Source: Azoarcus sp. (lineage in GTDB: Bacteria; Pseudomonadota; Gammaproteobacteria; Burkholderiales; Rhodocyclaceae). From it: DNA of 64,000 nt. Location of the stretch: the NCBI GenBank assembly GCA_031285965.1, contig JAITVD010000035.1, forward strand, positions 22,473 through 86,472. Reading direction: 5' to 3'. This document shows, piece after piece, positions 39,819 to 48,316 of the stretch; within the stretch, counting starts at the first letter, position 1; the number at the start of each line of letters is the position of its first letter. The position numbers were made by a program, and so were the translations under genes. The notes beneath the pieces are model-generated. The model searched no databases, was not told the origin of the DNA, and saw nothing but the letters and a program-made list of their open reading frames with translations.

Positions 39819-42800
39819 CTAATCGGTAATTTCGCGCCAAGAGATTCGACCTTTGCCCGAGCCGCCGCCTCTCGTCTCTTGCGGCAGTCTTTGCGCTACC
39901 ATGCCGCCTGATTCTCCGCCAGTAATGAGCCAATCATTAACAATCTTGGACTGGCTGGGCATGCCGCCGAGCCGCTTGCCGATTTCGTAGCCTGCTGGAG
40001 GTTTTCCGTCGACCAAATCTCCGTCATCCAGTTTTCCGTCACCGTTGATGTCGAGAAAAACGAAGTCCAGCGTACCGCCCGTTTCCGCGTTCACCGCGTA
40101 AGCCCAGCCGGTGCCTCTTGCACCGCACGGGTCGCCGCCGATAGGCGGAATGACCGTGGTGAAGAAAGCCACTTTTCCGTTCGGCGTGTCAATGATAAGC
40201 GGGTAATGAATCACCCGCTCGCCCTTTTCGGGCAAGGGAAGATACCAGCCTTTCTTGCCATCCAGATTGACGTTCCCCGGCAGCGGCACGATAGATTTTG
40301 TGGAAACGCCGTCCACTTGGATCGTATCTTTGAAAATGCGCTGCGCCAAATCGTTGCGCGTGGCGGGAACGCCGCTTTCGTCGTCAATGAGCGCATAGAT
40401 GTTTTGCTCAGCCGTGGTGCTTTTGTCGGAAATGCTGAAATAGCGCCCCGTGCCGAAATAGACGAAGGTTTTTTTGTTGGCTCCTCCGCCGGTCTCAACC
40501 GTGGCAGCCGTCGGCTGCGCGGTAATCGGCTGGTTCGTGACCGTGCCGGGGTTGAACAATCTGGTGGGTGTGGCGGAGTACGGGTTCAGCCCGAATTTCC
40601 ACATGACGCCGCGCAAATCGCCCGCATAGGCTGACAATTTGTGGGTATCGGGATTTTCATGGAGCGCCGGGGCGGCCAGCCCGTTGGCGGCGGCATCCGA
40701 TGCCTTGATGAACTTCGCGCTTCCGCTGACAATATCCACGATGCCCAAAGCCGCTTTGTCATTGCAACTGTTGTAGCCGTTGCCAAAAACGGCGCTGGCT
40801 TTTCCATCAACTGTAGCGGGATGGAGCGCGCCAACAATGTAACCAATGTAGTCCTCGGGGTCATCGCTGGGGCCGGTGCATGTCTGGAGGCCATTGAGTT
40901 CCCATTTAACATCGCTGCCTTGGAAAGAAGCGGGGGTGCTGACATCCAGCCCATACAGCCCTCTGCCGCCGCGCCCCAGCGTGCCGGTGAGCAAAAACCG
41001 GTCTTCCGTCTGGTTTTCCGCGACCTCCACAGTGGCTTTCGTCACCATGATTTCGCCGTCTACATAAAATGCGTGTCCGTTGGTGAGTTCATACAGTTTC
41101 GGAATAAGCGCCGACGGAATGTAGGCGAACTGTTCTTTGCCGGTATTGGCGTCAAACGCATGCAGCATGCCGTCGTTTGCGCCCAGAAAAACCGTGCTGC
41201 CCACATCTGCTCCATATTTGACGAAGGTCGGCGTGTTGTGCGGGCTGTCGCCAAGGGGCGAGCGGTTCGTGGCAGCGCGCACACGGGGGCGGAATTTGTT
41301 GTAGTCCTCGCCTTCGTCCGTGGCGCTTCCCCGGATGTAAGCGAGCACTTTCTCTCCGTTGAGCAATCGGGCAGGGCCTTTCAGGGCGTTCTTGTGCTCA
41401 TCGCTCAGGTTGCTCCATTCAAAACGAACCCCGTTGTTGTCGCTACGGGTGAATATCACGCGCGCGGCGGGCGAGGGCATCTTTTCCGAGGCGTGCCAGA
41501 TTTCTTCTTTCAGCCCGGTTTCCGAATTGATTCCCTGCGCGGTGAGTTCGCCTTGCCAGTCGTCGGGCTTGAAGCTCGTTTTGTAGACATAAGCGTCTGT
41601 TTCTGCCGATAGCGCCTGCTCAGAACTGCCGTCGATGTTCCCCGAAGAAACTTTCTGCCCGCTGTTGACGGCATTGATGATGGAGGCCATGCCTTGGACG
41701 AATTCGTCGGGGTTGCTGGCGGAGAAAAAGTCCCCGTGGCCATTGACACCGGCATGCAGCAAATCCGTGAGTTTGTTTGATCCGTCCCCGATGTGAGGGC
41801 TAGGCCAATTGCAGCCTGTGTTGCCATTAGGGTCGTAGATGGCTCTGAACATCTTGTCCTTGTCCCGGCAAGTGTCATTCTGGTTGGCGCTGCCCGACAT
41901 TCCGAGGCCGATGGCAAACGTCGTCATGTGCGGCTCCTCGTTACCGTCTCGGTATTTCGTAGTGCCCTGCATGCCGGGCGCTGTGGTTTTGGGAACTTTG
42001 TTAGCCACTGAGGCGGGTACAAGTTTTTTGTTCCAGTAATACCACGCCACGTCCGCCAGTGTGTCGCCGTAAGAGTCCTTGAACGGATAGTTGACACCGC
42101 CGTCTTGGTTTCCTCTGGCAGTAATGGCTTCGTAATTGTCCTTAGGATTTCTCGGTATACCGACGTTATGGCTCCAGTAACCATCAGTCATTAAAAGCGT
42201 ATAGCTCTTGCGACATGCCGCCGCTTTTTCCTCTGCAACGTTGCCCGGTCGGGTGGGGTCGTCCGCCCAAGGTCCTAGGTTGCCGCTGCTCGACCTGTCG
42301 TAATATCGGCCCGCTCCGTCAAGCGCCCGTCGGAGCGGCGTAGCGCCATTGCCGATACCGACAAAAGCAGGTTTGTTTTTCATGTTTCCCGGTTGGACTT
42401 TATACAGCCACTTCAGGAACGTTCCCTTTCGGGCGGTATCGTAGGGGCGCACGCCTTCCATGACGGTGTTAACGCTTTGGCCACCATCCAGTCTGTTCTC
42501 AGTCGTGTAATTGATTAGCCCCCAGCCAACGCGCACACTGGCATCGAGCTGCGCAAAAGCCCGCCCCACACCTGCCTTGGCCGCGTAATTCCGTGTGCGG
42601 TAATAGGCATACCAATTGGCGAAATTCTGTTTTTCTGCTTCAGTGGTAAGAGTATGCCCCGTGCACTTGTCAAGTTTGTAATGGGTTATTGGTAGGTTTG
42701 CTCGAGGAAAACCGCTCCATGCGGCTGGCTTGCACCGATAGTAATAGTGTTGACGACTACCGCTCCCGTTCAGGGAAATTTCATCAATACCGTAGAGGTA

Positions 42801-43478
42801 TTCATTGAAACTCCAGCGGAAAACTCCGTCTTTTTCGCATGTGCTGCGGTAAGGGTAGTATCTCTCTTTAACGCATTGCACACCTTTAAGACCCTCATAA
42901 GGACCATAAGTCCCGTCGTTGAACATGATGCTCCAGAAGTCCGTTGGCAGAAAACTGGTCGCTAGATTTATCCTGCGCCCCACGTAGCGCGGGCTGGCGT
43001 TTCTGTTGGGCGCGGTGGCATAGGCATCCGACGTGTTCCGGGTTTCAATATCGTAGCCGTTGAACCAGGCATTCGTGAATTTCGCGTTGCCCAAAGTGCC
43101 GTCCGTGACCTCCTTATTATCCGCGTCGCGGATGGTGACGCCCGGCGGCGCGGGCGGCGGCAGATAGGTGATGTCTGGGCTGTAGTACGTTTGGTTGAAA
43201 TCCGGCGACATCAGGAATTGGGGCGGGACATTCGTATCAGGATAACCTGTTGTCGGATGTATTTCATCCGGCATAAACGACCAGTACATCGAGTTGGAAT
43301 CGTCGTGGATATATAAAAGATTGGGCGGAACAGCCGTGGACACCGTGAGCGGCACGGACGGAAAGTCGACCGTCAGCGCCAGCGCGGGGGCGCTGCACAG
43401 GGCAAGGGAGATGGCAATGGCACTGGCACTGGCCATCGTTTTTTTTGCGATAGGGCAGACAAGGGCTGTTTTTTTCAT
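39819..43478 (-). CDS. pilY1: Type IV pilus biogenesis/adhesion protein PilY1
   Basis: 1219 residues with a signal peptide (about 18-35). A VWA-like N-terminal half (IHDDSNSMYW, LLMTDGYW, FAIGLGMSG) is followed by the PilC/PilY1 beta-propeller (VFLGANDGMLHAFDANTG, TGTLGRGGRGLYGLDV), and an EF-hand-like calcium loop DINGDGKLDDGD lies near residue 1150. PilY1 sits at the pilus tip, senses surfaces and controls pilus retraction in a calcium-dependent way. It is preceded by a 59-aa lipoprotein gene and followed by pilE. Confidence 0.95.
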   Translation of the reverse strand: MKKTALVCPIAKKTMASASAIAISLALCSAPALALTVDFPSVPLTVSTAVPPNLLYIHDDSNSMYWSFMPDEIHPTTGYPDTNVPPQFLMSPDFNQTYYSPDITYLPPPAPPGVTIRDADNKEVTDGTLGNAKFTNAWFNGYDIETRNTSDAYATAPNRNASPRYVGRRINLATSFLPTDFWSIMFNDGTYGPYEGLKGVQCVKERYYPYRSTCEKDGVFRWSFNEYLYGIDEISLNGSGSRQHYYYRCKPAAWSGFPRANLPITHYKLDKCTGHTLTTEAEKQNFANWYAYYRTRNYAAKAGVGRAFAQLDASVRVGWGLINYTTENRLDGGQSVNTVMEGVRPYDTARKGTFLKWLYKVQPGNMKNKPAFVGIGNGATPLRRALDGAGRYYDRSSSGNLGPWADDPTRPGNVAEEKAAACRKSYTLLMTDGYWSHNVGIPRNPKDNYEAITARGNQDGGVNYPFKDSYGDTLADVAWYYWNKKLVPASVANKVPKTTAPGMQGTTKYRDGNEEPHMTTFAIGLGMSGSANQNDTCRDKDKMFRAIYDPNGNTGCNWPSPHIGDGSNKLTDLLHAGVNGHGDFFSASNPDEFVQGMASIINAVNSGQKVSSGNIDGSSEQALSAETDAYVYKTSFKPDDWQGELTAQGINSETGLKEEIWHASEKMPSPAARVIFTRSDNNGVRFEWSNLSDEHKNALKGPARLLNGEKVLAYIRGSATDEGEDYNKFRPRVRAATNRSPLGDSPHNTPTFVKYGADVGSTVFLGANDGMLHAFDANTGKEQFAYIPSALIPKLYELTNGHAFYVDGEIMVTKATVEVAENQTEDRFLLTGTLGRGGRGLYGLDVSTPASFQGSDVKWELNGLQTCTGPSDDPEDYIGYIVGALHPATVDGKASAVFGNGYNSCNDKAALGIVDIVSGSAKFIKASDAAANGLAAPALHENPDTHKLSAYAGDLRGVMWKFGLNPYSATPTRLFNPGTVTNQPITAQPTAATVETGGGANKKTFVYFGTGRYFSISDKSTTAEQNIYALIDDESGVPATRNDLAQRIFKDTIQVDGVSTKSIVPLPGNVNLDGKKGWYLPLPEKGERVIHYPLIIDTPNGKVAFFTTVIPPIGGDPCGARGTGWAYAVNAETGGTLDFVFLDINGDGKLDDGDLVDGKPPAGYEIGKRLGGMPSQSKIVNDWLITGGESGGMVAQRLPQETRGGGSGKGRISWREITD

Positions 43479-43565
43479 GATGTTTTCCTTCTCATTGTTC
43501 CGGCATGGCGTTTTTCAGGCAGCCATGCGGCGGCCATCCGTTCCTGAAACAGCGTGGGTTTTCGT

Positions 43566-43745
43566 TTACATCACGGGCTTGGGCATCGGCGGCTGCGGGG
43601 TTTCCGTGCCGCTATCTTCCCCGGCCTGTGGCTGTGCCGTGGTGGGCAGGGCGGCTGCCGGAAAACAGCAGCCCAGAGAAAGCGCCGTCGCCAGAATGCC
43701 CGCAAACAGGCGGTTCCAAGTTTTGTGGGGAAGCGAAGCATTCAT
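43566..43745 (-). CDS. Small putative lipoprotein upstream of pilY1
   Basis: 59 codons from ATG 43745, with a full AGGAGG ribosome site 8 bases before it, ending in TAA at 43566. The product MNASLPHKTWNRLFAGILAT continues into a hydrophobic run with LSLGC, a lipobox-like site at residues 24-28, then a short Pro/Thr/Gln-rich tail ending PQPPMPKPVM. It looks like a small membrane-anchored or secreted peptide of the pilus operon. It occupies the place where pilX or pilW would stand in other bacteria but is unrelated to them by sequence. No known family. Confidence 0.65.
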   Translation of the reverse strand: MNASLPHKTWNRLFAGILATALSLGCCFPAAALPTTAQPQAGEDSGTETPQPPMPKPVM

Positions 43746-43757
43746 GACGTGACCTCC

Positions 43758-43940
43758 TTGAACAGATCAGGCGAGGCGCTTTAAGCCCGCCTGACTGGCT
43801 ACCGAAAGTAGCCAGCAACGCTCGAAGGATAGTCTCAGCGCGGTTTTTGAGGCCGTAACTTTTGCCTGAAATCAGGGCGATTTGCCCGCCCCGTGCGTGA
43901 CACCTTTTACGGGCAAGGGCTTCAAATGCCTCTTTTCCCG
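43758..43940 (-). promoter_or_regulatory. Structured leader before the pilY1 genes, possible c-di-GMP-I-like riboswitch
   Basis: 180 non-coding bases between fimT and the 59-aa gene with strong structure on the minus strand. In order: CACGCAC (43899-43893), GGGCAAA (43887-43881), hairpin CCTG-ATTT-CAGG (43876-43865), GCAAAAG, ACGGCCTCAAAA, then a perfect 8-bp hairpin CTGGCTAC-TTTCG-GTAGCCAG (43815-43795) and TCAGGCG/CGCCTGA (43794-43767) just before the ribosome site. The first five elements resemble the GEMM c-di-GMP-I core (CACGCA, GGGCAAA, GCAAAGC, cGGcCUaAA), but the GG of the usual GGGACG is missing. The last hairpin could sequester or terminate. The structure is clear; the riboswitch identity is only a proposal. 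Confidence 0.4.
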
Positions 43941-44474
43941 TTACGGGGGGCAAGTGGTCTGAATGACGGGGGATGCCGCCCGCGTCGGAAACGAGACGAG
44001 TCGCTGGAGGGGAGGATCGTCATCAGTTTTCAGGCAGACGTTTGCCGGAAACGCCGAGGTGGACGAGGCGGTCGTGCCGATAGGCTCGAACTCGAACCAT
44101 AAGGCGGATGTTTGGGCGGTTATCGCCTCGGAATAGCTGCCTTCGCGCAGAAGCTCATCGCCCGCGTCGTAAGTGTTATTTGTGTTCTTATCAATGAAAA
44201 CATGCCAGTTGCGGTCTTTGAGCGCCAGCGTGGTTTTTTTGTTGGCGCGGGCGGCTTCGGAACGGGCGAACTGAATATCCGCGACCAGATCGTCGGCTGC
44301 GCCGCGCACGGCCATGTTGCGGATCATGTTTTTGAGCGAGGGCGCGGCGATGGTGGCGAGGATGGCGGCGATGGCGATGACGACGAGCAGCTCAATCAGA
44401 GTGAAACCGCCCTTGCCGTGGCGCGTTGAGCGGGAAGAGCGCAGGGGAAAGTTCTGTATTGTGGAAAAAGTCAT
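43941..44474 (-). CDS. fimT: GspH/FimT family pseudopilin
   Basis: 177 residues with a longer than usual leader (about 23 residues) before the prepilin site KG|FTLIELL, then the hydrophobic helix VVIAIAAILATIAAPS and the typical FimT/GspH stretch DDLVADIQFARSEAARANKK. ATG 44474 has GAGAA upstream; GTG 44486 is an alternative. Minor pseudopilin that helps prime pilus assembly. First gene of the pilus group; pilV, pilW and pilX are not next to it. Confidence 0.9.
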   Translation of the reverse strand: MTFSTIQNFPLRSSRSTRHGKGGFTLIELLVVIAIAAILATIAAPSLKNMIRNMAVRGAADDLVADIQFARSEAARANKKTTLALKDRNWHVFIDKNTNNTYDAGDELLREGSYSEAITAQTSALWFEFEPIGTTASSTSAFPANVCLKTDDDPPLQRLVSFPTRAASPVIQTTCPP

Positions 44475-44592
44475 GTCAGTTCTCACGCCCGAATGTAGCC
44501 TTGTTCAGTGTCGTGACGTTTCGGGCTGCCGTCAAGTGCGTTTGGAACGGTAGCCTTCGCCGTCACCGTGAATCCGCCCAAGAGGAAACGGG

Positions 44593-45300
44593 ATGAGAAA
44601 GCATGCGAAGGTTTTGCCGGGTCTGGCGCTGTTCGCCTTCGCGCAAGCAGGGGGCGCGCAAGCGGCTGAACTGGCGCTCTCCGGCATCATGGGCGGGAGC
44701 GCCATCCTTGTTGTCGATAACGGGCCGCCCCGGCTGCTGGCGGTGGGGAAAAGCTCGCCCGAGGGCGTGCGGCTGCTCTCGGTCGATGGCAATGTGGCGG
44801 TGGTCGAATTCGAGGGGCGGCGGCAAGCCTTGCGGCTGGGGCAGCGGGTCGTGCGCCAGACGGGCGGCGGCGCGGGCAAGGCGGGCGTTGGCTCGCTCAC
44901 CGGCGAGGAAGCCCGCAAGGTGCTGGCGCGGGGCGTGGAAATCACCATCGAGGCGGACGAGGCGGGGCATTTTTCGGTGGATGGCGAAATCAATGGCAGC
45001 CGCGTGCAATTTTTGGTGGATACGGGCGCGTCGCTCGTTTCCATCGGGCAATCGACCGCGCAAAGGCTGAGGCTTGATTTGGATGACAAACAGGCGGTCA
45101 ACACCCAGACGGCGGGCGGTATTGCCAAAGCGTGGCAGGTGAGGCTGAAATCGCTCAAGATTGGCGGGCTGCGTTTCGATAATGTCGACGCAGTGGTGAT
45201 GCAGGCCGACATGCCCATGACGCTGCTTGGCATGAATGTCCTCGAACGGATGGAAATGCGGCGCGACGGCAAACTGATGCGGCTGAAGAAAAAACTGTAG
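44593..45300 (+). CDS. Retropepsin-like (clan AA) aspartic protease
   Basis: 235 residues with an N-terminal signal peptide (cut near AQAA). A C-terminal retroviral-type aspartyl protease fold carries the active site FLVDTGASLVSIG (Asp near 141), followed by TAGGIAKAWQVRL and MTLLGMNVL, the second psi-loop. Single-lobed, so it must dimerise. The N-terminal 90 residues form an extra beta-rich region (LLSVDGNVAVVEFEGRRQ). Proteins of this layout are secreted or membrane-bound; substrates are unknown. Ribosome site AGAGG precedes the ATG. Confidence 0.85.
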   Translation: MRKHAKVLPGLALFAFAQAGGAQAAELALSGIMGGSAILVVDNGPPRLLAVGKSSPEGVRLLSVDGNVAVVEFEGRRQALRLGQRVVRQTGGGAGKAGVGSLTGEEARKVLARGVEITIEADEAGHFSVDGEINGSRVQFLVDTGASLVSIGQSTAQRLRLDLDDKQAVNTQTAGGIAKAWQVRLKSLKIGGLRFDNVDAVVMQADMPMTLLGMNVLERMEMRRDGKLMRLKKKL

Positions 45301-45312
45301 AAAAGGATAGAC

Positions 45313-45930
45313 GTGGATGATGCGCATGAAATCGTAGGCAGGCTGCGGCGGCAGTTGGTGCGGTCTGAATCAGCGGACGCGCCGGACGCGGCCAACGGGG
45401 ACTGGCCCGGCGCGGGCGGCGCGCTGCCCCGTCCGGCGGCGGTGCTTGTGCCGCTGGTGCTGCATGAGCACCGCAAGAACAGCCCCACCGTGCTCCTGAC
45501 CCGAAGAACAGACCACCTGCACCACCATCCGGGGCAAATCAGCTTTCCCGGCGGCGGCATGGAAGAGGGCGACACCTCCGCCGAAGAAACGGCGGTGCGC
45601 GAAGCGGAAGAGGAAATCGGCCTCGCGCCCGAGCGGATCGAACTCATCGGGCGGCTGCCGAATTACCTGACCGGAACCGGCTTTTGCGTCACGCCCGTCG
45701 TGGGGCTTCTGCATCCGCCGGTCAAACTGAAGCTCGACAGCTTCGAGGTGGCCGAAGCGTTTGAAGTGCCGCTCGCGCATTTCCTCGACCCCGCCAACCA
45801 TCGGCGGCATAGCATCCAAATAAACGGCGGCGAACTGCGCCATTTCCACGCCATGCCCTACGGCGACTATTTCATCTGGGGCGCGACGGCGGGCATGCTG
45901 ATGATGCTTTACCGCTTGCTTGCCGAGTAG
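45313..45930 (+). CDS. Nudix hydrolase, CoA pyrophosphatase type
   Basis: 205 residues beginning with GTG behind AAGGA. The Nudix box reads GGGMEEGDTSAEETAVREAE followed by EEIGL, with all catalytic Glu. The preceding HHHPGQISFPGG is the UPF0035 signature of CoA pyrophosphatases (NudL). Probably hydrolyses CoA or acyl-CoA to phosphopantetheine forms. It begins 12 bases after the protease gene and may be co-transcribed with it. Confidence 0.92.
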   Translation: MDDAHEIVGRLRRQLVRSESADAPDAANGDWPGAGGALPRPAAVLVPLVLHEHRKNSPTVLLTRRTDHLHHHPGQISFPGGGMEEGDTSAEETAVREAEEEIGLAPERIELIGRLPNYLTGTGFCVTPVVGLLHPPVKLKLDSFEVAEAFEVPLAHFLDPANHRRHSIQINGGELRHFHAMPYGDYFIWGATAGMLMMLYRLLAE

Positions 45931-46052
45931 CCAAAGCGCCCGCTTCAAACTGGTCGGCTGCAATTTTGTACAAGCCGGGGCTTTTCCTCGGCGCTACGCT
46001 CCCAACGTCCGAACCGCGTTTCGCGGGCGGCGCGCATATCGGGAGAAAATCA

Positions 46053-46454
46053 ATGCAAACCTTACAAAAAGCAGGGGAAACCCTGTTTGATGCCTTCTGC
46101 CAAGGCGAATTGGCTTTGCCGGGAGGCAGACGGGCGATGTTCGCGGAACGGAATTGGCAAGCGCATCCCCAGTTTGCGGGTGTTGCCCTGAAGCACTTGC
46201 TGACCGCTGCCGACACGGGCGGGGCATTCACTTATCACCTCGTGCGTATCGAGCCGGGATGCGCGATTGGCGAGCACATGCACGCAACGCAATGGGAAAC
46301 CCATGAAGTCATCGCGGGCTGCGGCGTTTGCCGGAACGGGGGCGAGGACATTGCCTATCGCGCAGGGGTGATTGCGCTCATCGAACCCGGCGCGCGGCAT
46401 TCGGTGACGGGAGGCTTGGAAGGGCTTTTGCTGTTCGCTAAGTTTTTGGGGTGA
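46053..46454 (+). CDS. Cupin domain protein
   Basis: 133 residues forming one cupin barrel. Metal-binding residues are likely in GEHMHATQWETHEV (two His and a Glu) and the second motif GARHSV. Similar to ChrR-like or small uncharacterised cupins. ATG 46053 follows GGGAGA. Its 3' end overlaps the convergent AraC gene by 17 bases, a pairing that suggests related roles, but the ligand is unknown. Confidence 0.8.
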   Translation: MQTLQKAGETLFDAFCQGELALPGGRRAMFAERNWQAHPQFAGVALKHLLTAADTGGAFTYHLVRIEPGCAIGEHMHATQWETHEVIAGCGVCRNGGEDIAYRAGVIALIEPGARHSVTGGLEGLLLFAKFLG

Positions 46455-47211
46455 TGTGAGGCGGCAGGATGCGTCCGGCATGGCGGTATTGGCTGGGCGT
46501 CAATCCTGTGGCTTTGCGAAATTCCCGGATGAAATGGCTTTGGTCATAAAACCCGGCGAGCAGCGCCAAGTCGGTGAGGGAGGCGGCTGTCAGGCAAGCG
46601 CGGCGCACATGGCGAATGCGGTTTTGCATCTGGAAATGGTGCGGCGTCAAACCGTAACGCGCGCGAAACCGGCGGATGATCTGAAATTTGTCCAATCCTG
46701 TGCGAGCGGCCAGTTCATCCAGAGAAAGGTTCTCTTCCAGCCGCGTTTCCAGGAGGGCTTTCAATTCATCAAGGGCATTGTCTTTGGCAACCGCCGCCGT
46801 GCCGATTTTTGCCACTCGTTTAAGTGCCTCCGCCAGCGCCGCGCATTCCGAAGCGCATAACCATCCGTCGCGGCGCTGCGCCGACAAGCGCCCCGCGACG
46901 ATTTCCGCGCTGCCGGACGCGGCAAGCGTTTGCGCGTCGACGCACAGATTGAGCAGGGCATAAGGCTTGGAGGCGGACAAGCGGTGCGCTTCATGTGGAT
47001 TCAAGATGAATATCTCGCCCGTGCGCAAGGTCTGCGTGGCTTCCCGCGTGTTATGGCGCTTGTGCAATGTCACTTCGCCCCGCCGCACCCGCCCCAGAAC
47101 ATAAGACGACACATGGCTGTGCCACGGGTAATCCGCTGTGTCCCCGGCGCTTGCCAGCAATTCAACGCCCAGTCCGGGGTCGAGGAGGAAACGGAAATCG
47201 GTGTGCTGCAT
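46438..47211 (-). CDS. AraC family transcriptional regulator
   Basis: 257 residues: an N-terminal cupin-like effector domain (YPWHSHVSSYVLGRV, ILNPHEAHRLSA) and two C-terminal helix-turn-helix motifs (LSLDELAARTGLDKFQIIRRF; LTDLALLAGFYDQSHFIREF). ATG 47211 has GGAAAAG upstream; ATG 47226 is possible. The target is probably a nearby gene such as the convergent cupin gene; effector unknown. Ancestrally it stood divergent from trmL. Confidence 0.9.
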   Translation of the reverse strand: MQHTDFRFLLDPGLGVELLASAGDTADYPWHSHVSSYVLGRVRRGEVTLHKRHNTREATQTLRTGEIFILNPHEAHRLSASKPYALLNLCVDAQTLAASGSAEIVAGRLSAQRRDGWLCASECAALAEALKRVAKIGTAAVAKDNALDELKALLETRLEENLSLDELAARTGLDKFQIIRRFRARYGLTPHHFQMQNRIRHVRRACLTAASLTDLALLAGFYDQSHFIREFRKATGLTPSQYRHAGRILPPHITPKT

Positions 47212-47266
47212 CGTTCTTTTCCGCATGAAAGTCTATTGCCAATTTTAGCTCCACAAGGCCGAACGG

Positions 47267-47389
47267 GGCATTGCGGACGGCATCATGCCCGTTAGAATCC
47301 CGCTATGTTCGACATCATCCTTTTCGAGCCGGAGATACCGCCCAACGCGGGCAATGTCATCCGTTTGGCGGCCAATAGCGGGGCGAGGC
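47267..47389 (+). repeat. Direct repeat copy 1 (trmL 5' end, truncated copy)
   Basis: 123 bases identical at 120 positions to 48985-49107. It covers the upstream region and the first 28 codons of trmL. The three differences are in the leader (two) and near the end (one). Copy 2 belongs to the complete gene. Confidence 0.95.
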
Positions 47390-47400
47390 CGACGAAGTGA
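47305..47400 (+). pseudogene. Truncated trmL 5' copy
   Basis: Starts [20 protein letters not shown] exactly like the full trmL at 49023, keeps 28 codons, then diverges (PTK) and stops at 47400. It is the left half of the duplicated gene start that flanks the inserted island. It can make at most a 31-residue peptide. Confidence 0.93.
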
Positions 47401-47433
47401 GAAGAATATACAGCAGAGAAAAAAGGAAGCTGT

Positions 47434-47865
47434 TTATTTCTTCTTGTCTGCATAAGGGTCGGTTGCCCAGCAGACAGCACGTAGTGGATCGCCACCCGCA
47501 CCACAAGCAATTGCATCTTTTACGTATATGATTACCTCAGTATCAGTTCCTTTATATTTGCATACGAGGTGATGATGAAAGGTAACTCCTTTGAAATTTT
47601 CCAGAAATCTGTAAGGAATAAACTTTCGGCGTTCCCCTGTAAGCTGTACCCAAATATTTCCCATAACATCGTATAAAGTATATTGCTCAAATTCATGTTT
47701 GCCTTTCGTCATTTTTATAGATAACGGACATGTATATTTTGCTGTTTCCCAATTTGGTTCAGGGTCATTCACAATCTCTGGTAGAACATCGGGAGGGTAA
47801 TACTCTGCAAACCCCTGTTGTGTAATGAGATAAAGCGGTATAAAATAAAGTAATTTTCTCAACAT
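47434..47865 (-). CDS. Immunity-like periplasmic protein 2 (STY0301-like)
   Basis: 143 residues with a signal peptide (MLRKLLYFIPLYLITQQGFA). Paralogue of the gene just before it: both have YTCPLSI/YSCPLSI plus KGKHEF/KGEHKF, a LVCKYK/LVCEYK strand and the end ACGA...AVCW. Four conserved Cys suggest two disulfides in the periplasm. I recall STY0301-type proteins beside BPSL0067-type amidases, where they would act as immunity. Two bases separate it from copy 1. AT-rich codon use unlike the neighbouring chromosome. Confidence 0.7.
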   Translation of the reverse strand: MLRKLLYFIPLYLITQQGFAEYYPPDVLPEIVNDPEPNWETAKYTCPLSIKMTKGKHEFEQYTLYDVMGNIWVQLTGERRKFIPYRFLENFKGVTFHHHLVCKYKGTDTEVIIYVKDAIACGAGGDPLRAVCWATDPYADKKK

Positions 47866-47867
47866 AT

Positions 47868-48305
47868 TTACTTCTCTTTCTTGTTCGCATAAGGGTTGGA
47901 TTTCCAACAGACGGCTTGTGATGGTTTGCTAGCAGCGCCACAAGCTACAGCATCTTTTGCGTATATGATGACCTCGATATCACTATTTTTGTATTCGCAT
48001 ACGAGATAAATGTTGTAATTATCGCCTTTGCCAAAGCTATAAAGAATATGTGTTGCTGGCAATGGCTTAAGCAATGCCCAATTTGTTGTTATTACATCGT
48101 AGACAGAATAATGGCTGAATTTGTGTTCACCTTTTGTTGTCTTGATTGACAACGGACAAGAATACGCCACCGTGCTCCAGTTCGGTTCTGGGTCAATCTC
48201 TATTGGTTCATATCCATCATATTTGCTTCCGTCGTATTCCTGCTCTGCATGACTAATATATGCTATCAAGCAAAGCGGCACAGCAAAAACCAGTTTGCGT
48301 AGCAT
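47868..48305 (-). CDS. Immunity-like periplasmic protein 1 (STY0301-like)
   Basis: 145 residues, signal peptide MLRKLVFAVPLCLIAYISHA, then a domain with four Cys (YSCPLSI, LVCEYK, VACGA, AVCWK). Starts 11 bases after the stop of the amidase-like effector gene, directly following it in the operon, the usual place of an immunity gene. ATG 48305 gives a good signal peptide; an upstream in-frame ATG overlaps the effector. Sequence and context support the role; it is untested. Confidence 0.72.
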   Translation of the reverse strand: MLRKLVFAVPLCLIAYISHAEQEYDGSKYDGYEPIEIDPEPNWSTVAYSCPLSIKTTKGEHKFSHYSVYDVITTNWALLKPLPATHILYSFGKGDNYNIYLVCEYKNSDIEVIIYAKDAVACGAASKPSQAVCWKSNPYANKKEK

Positions 48306-48316
48306 GATGGAACTCC

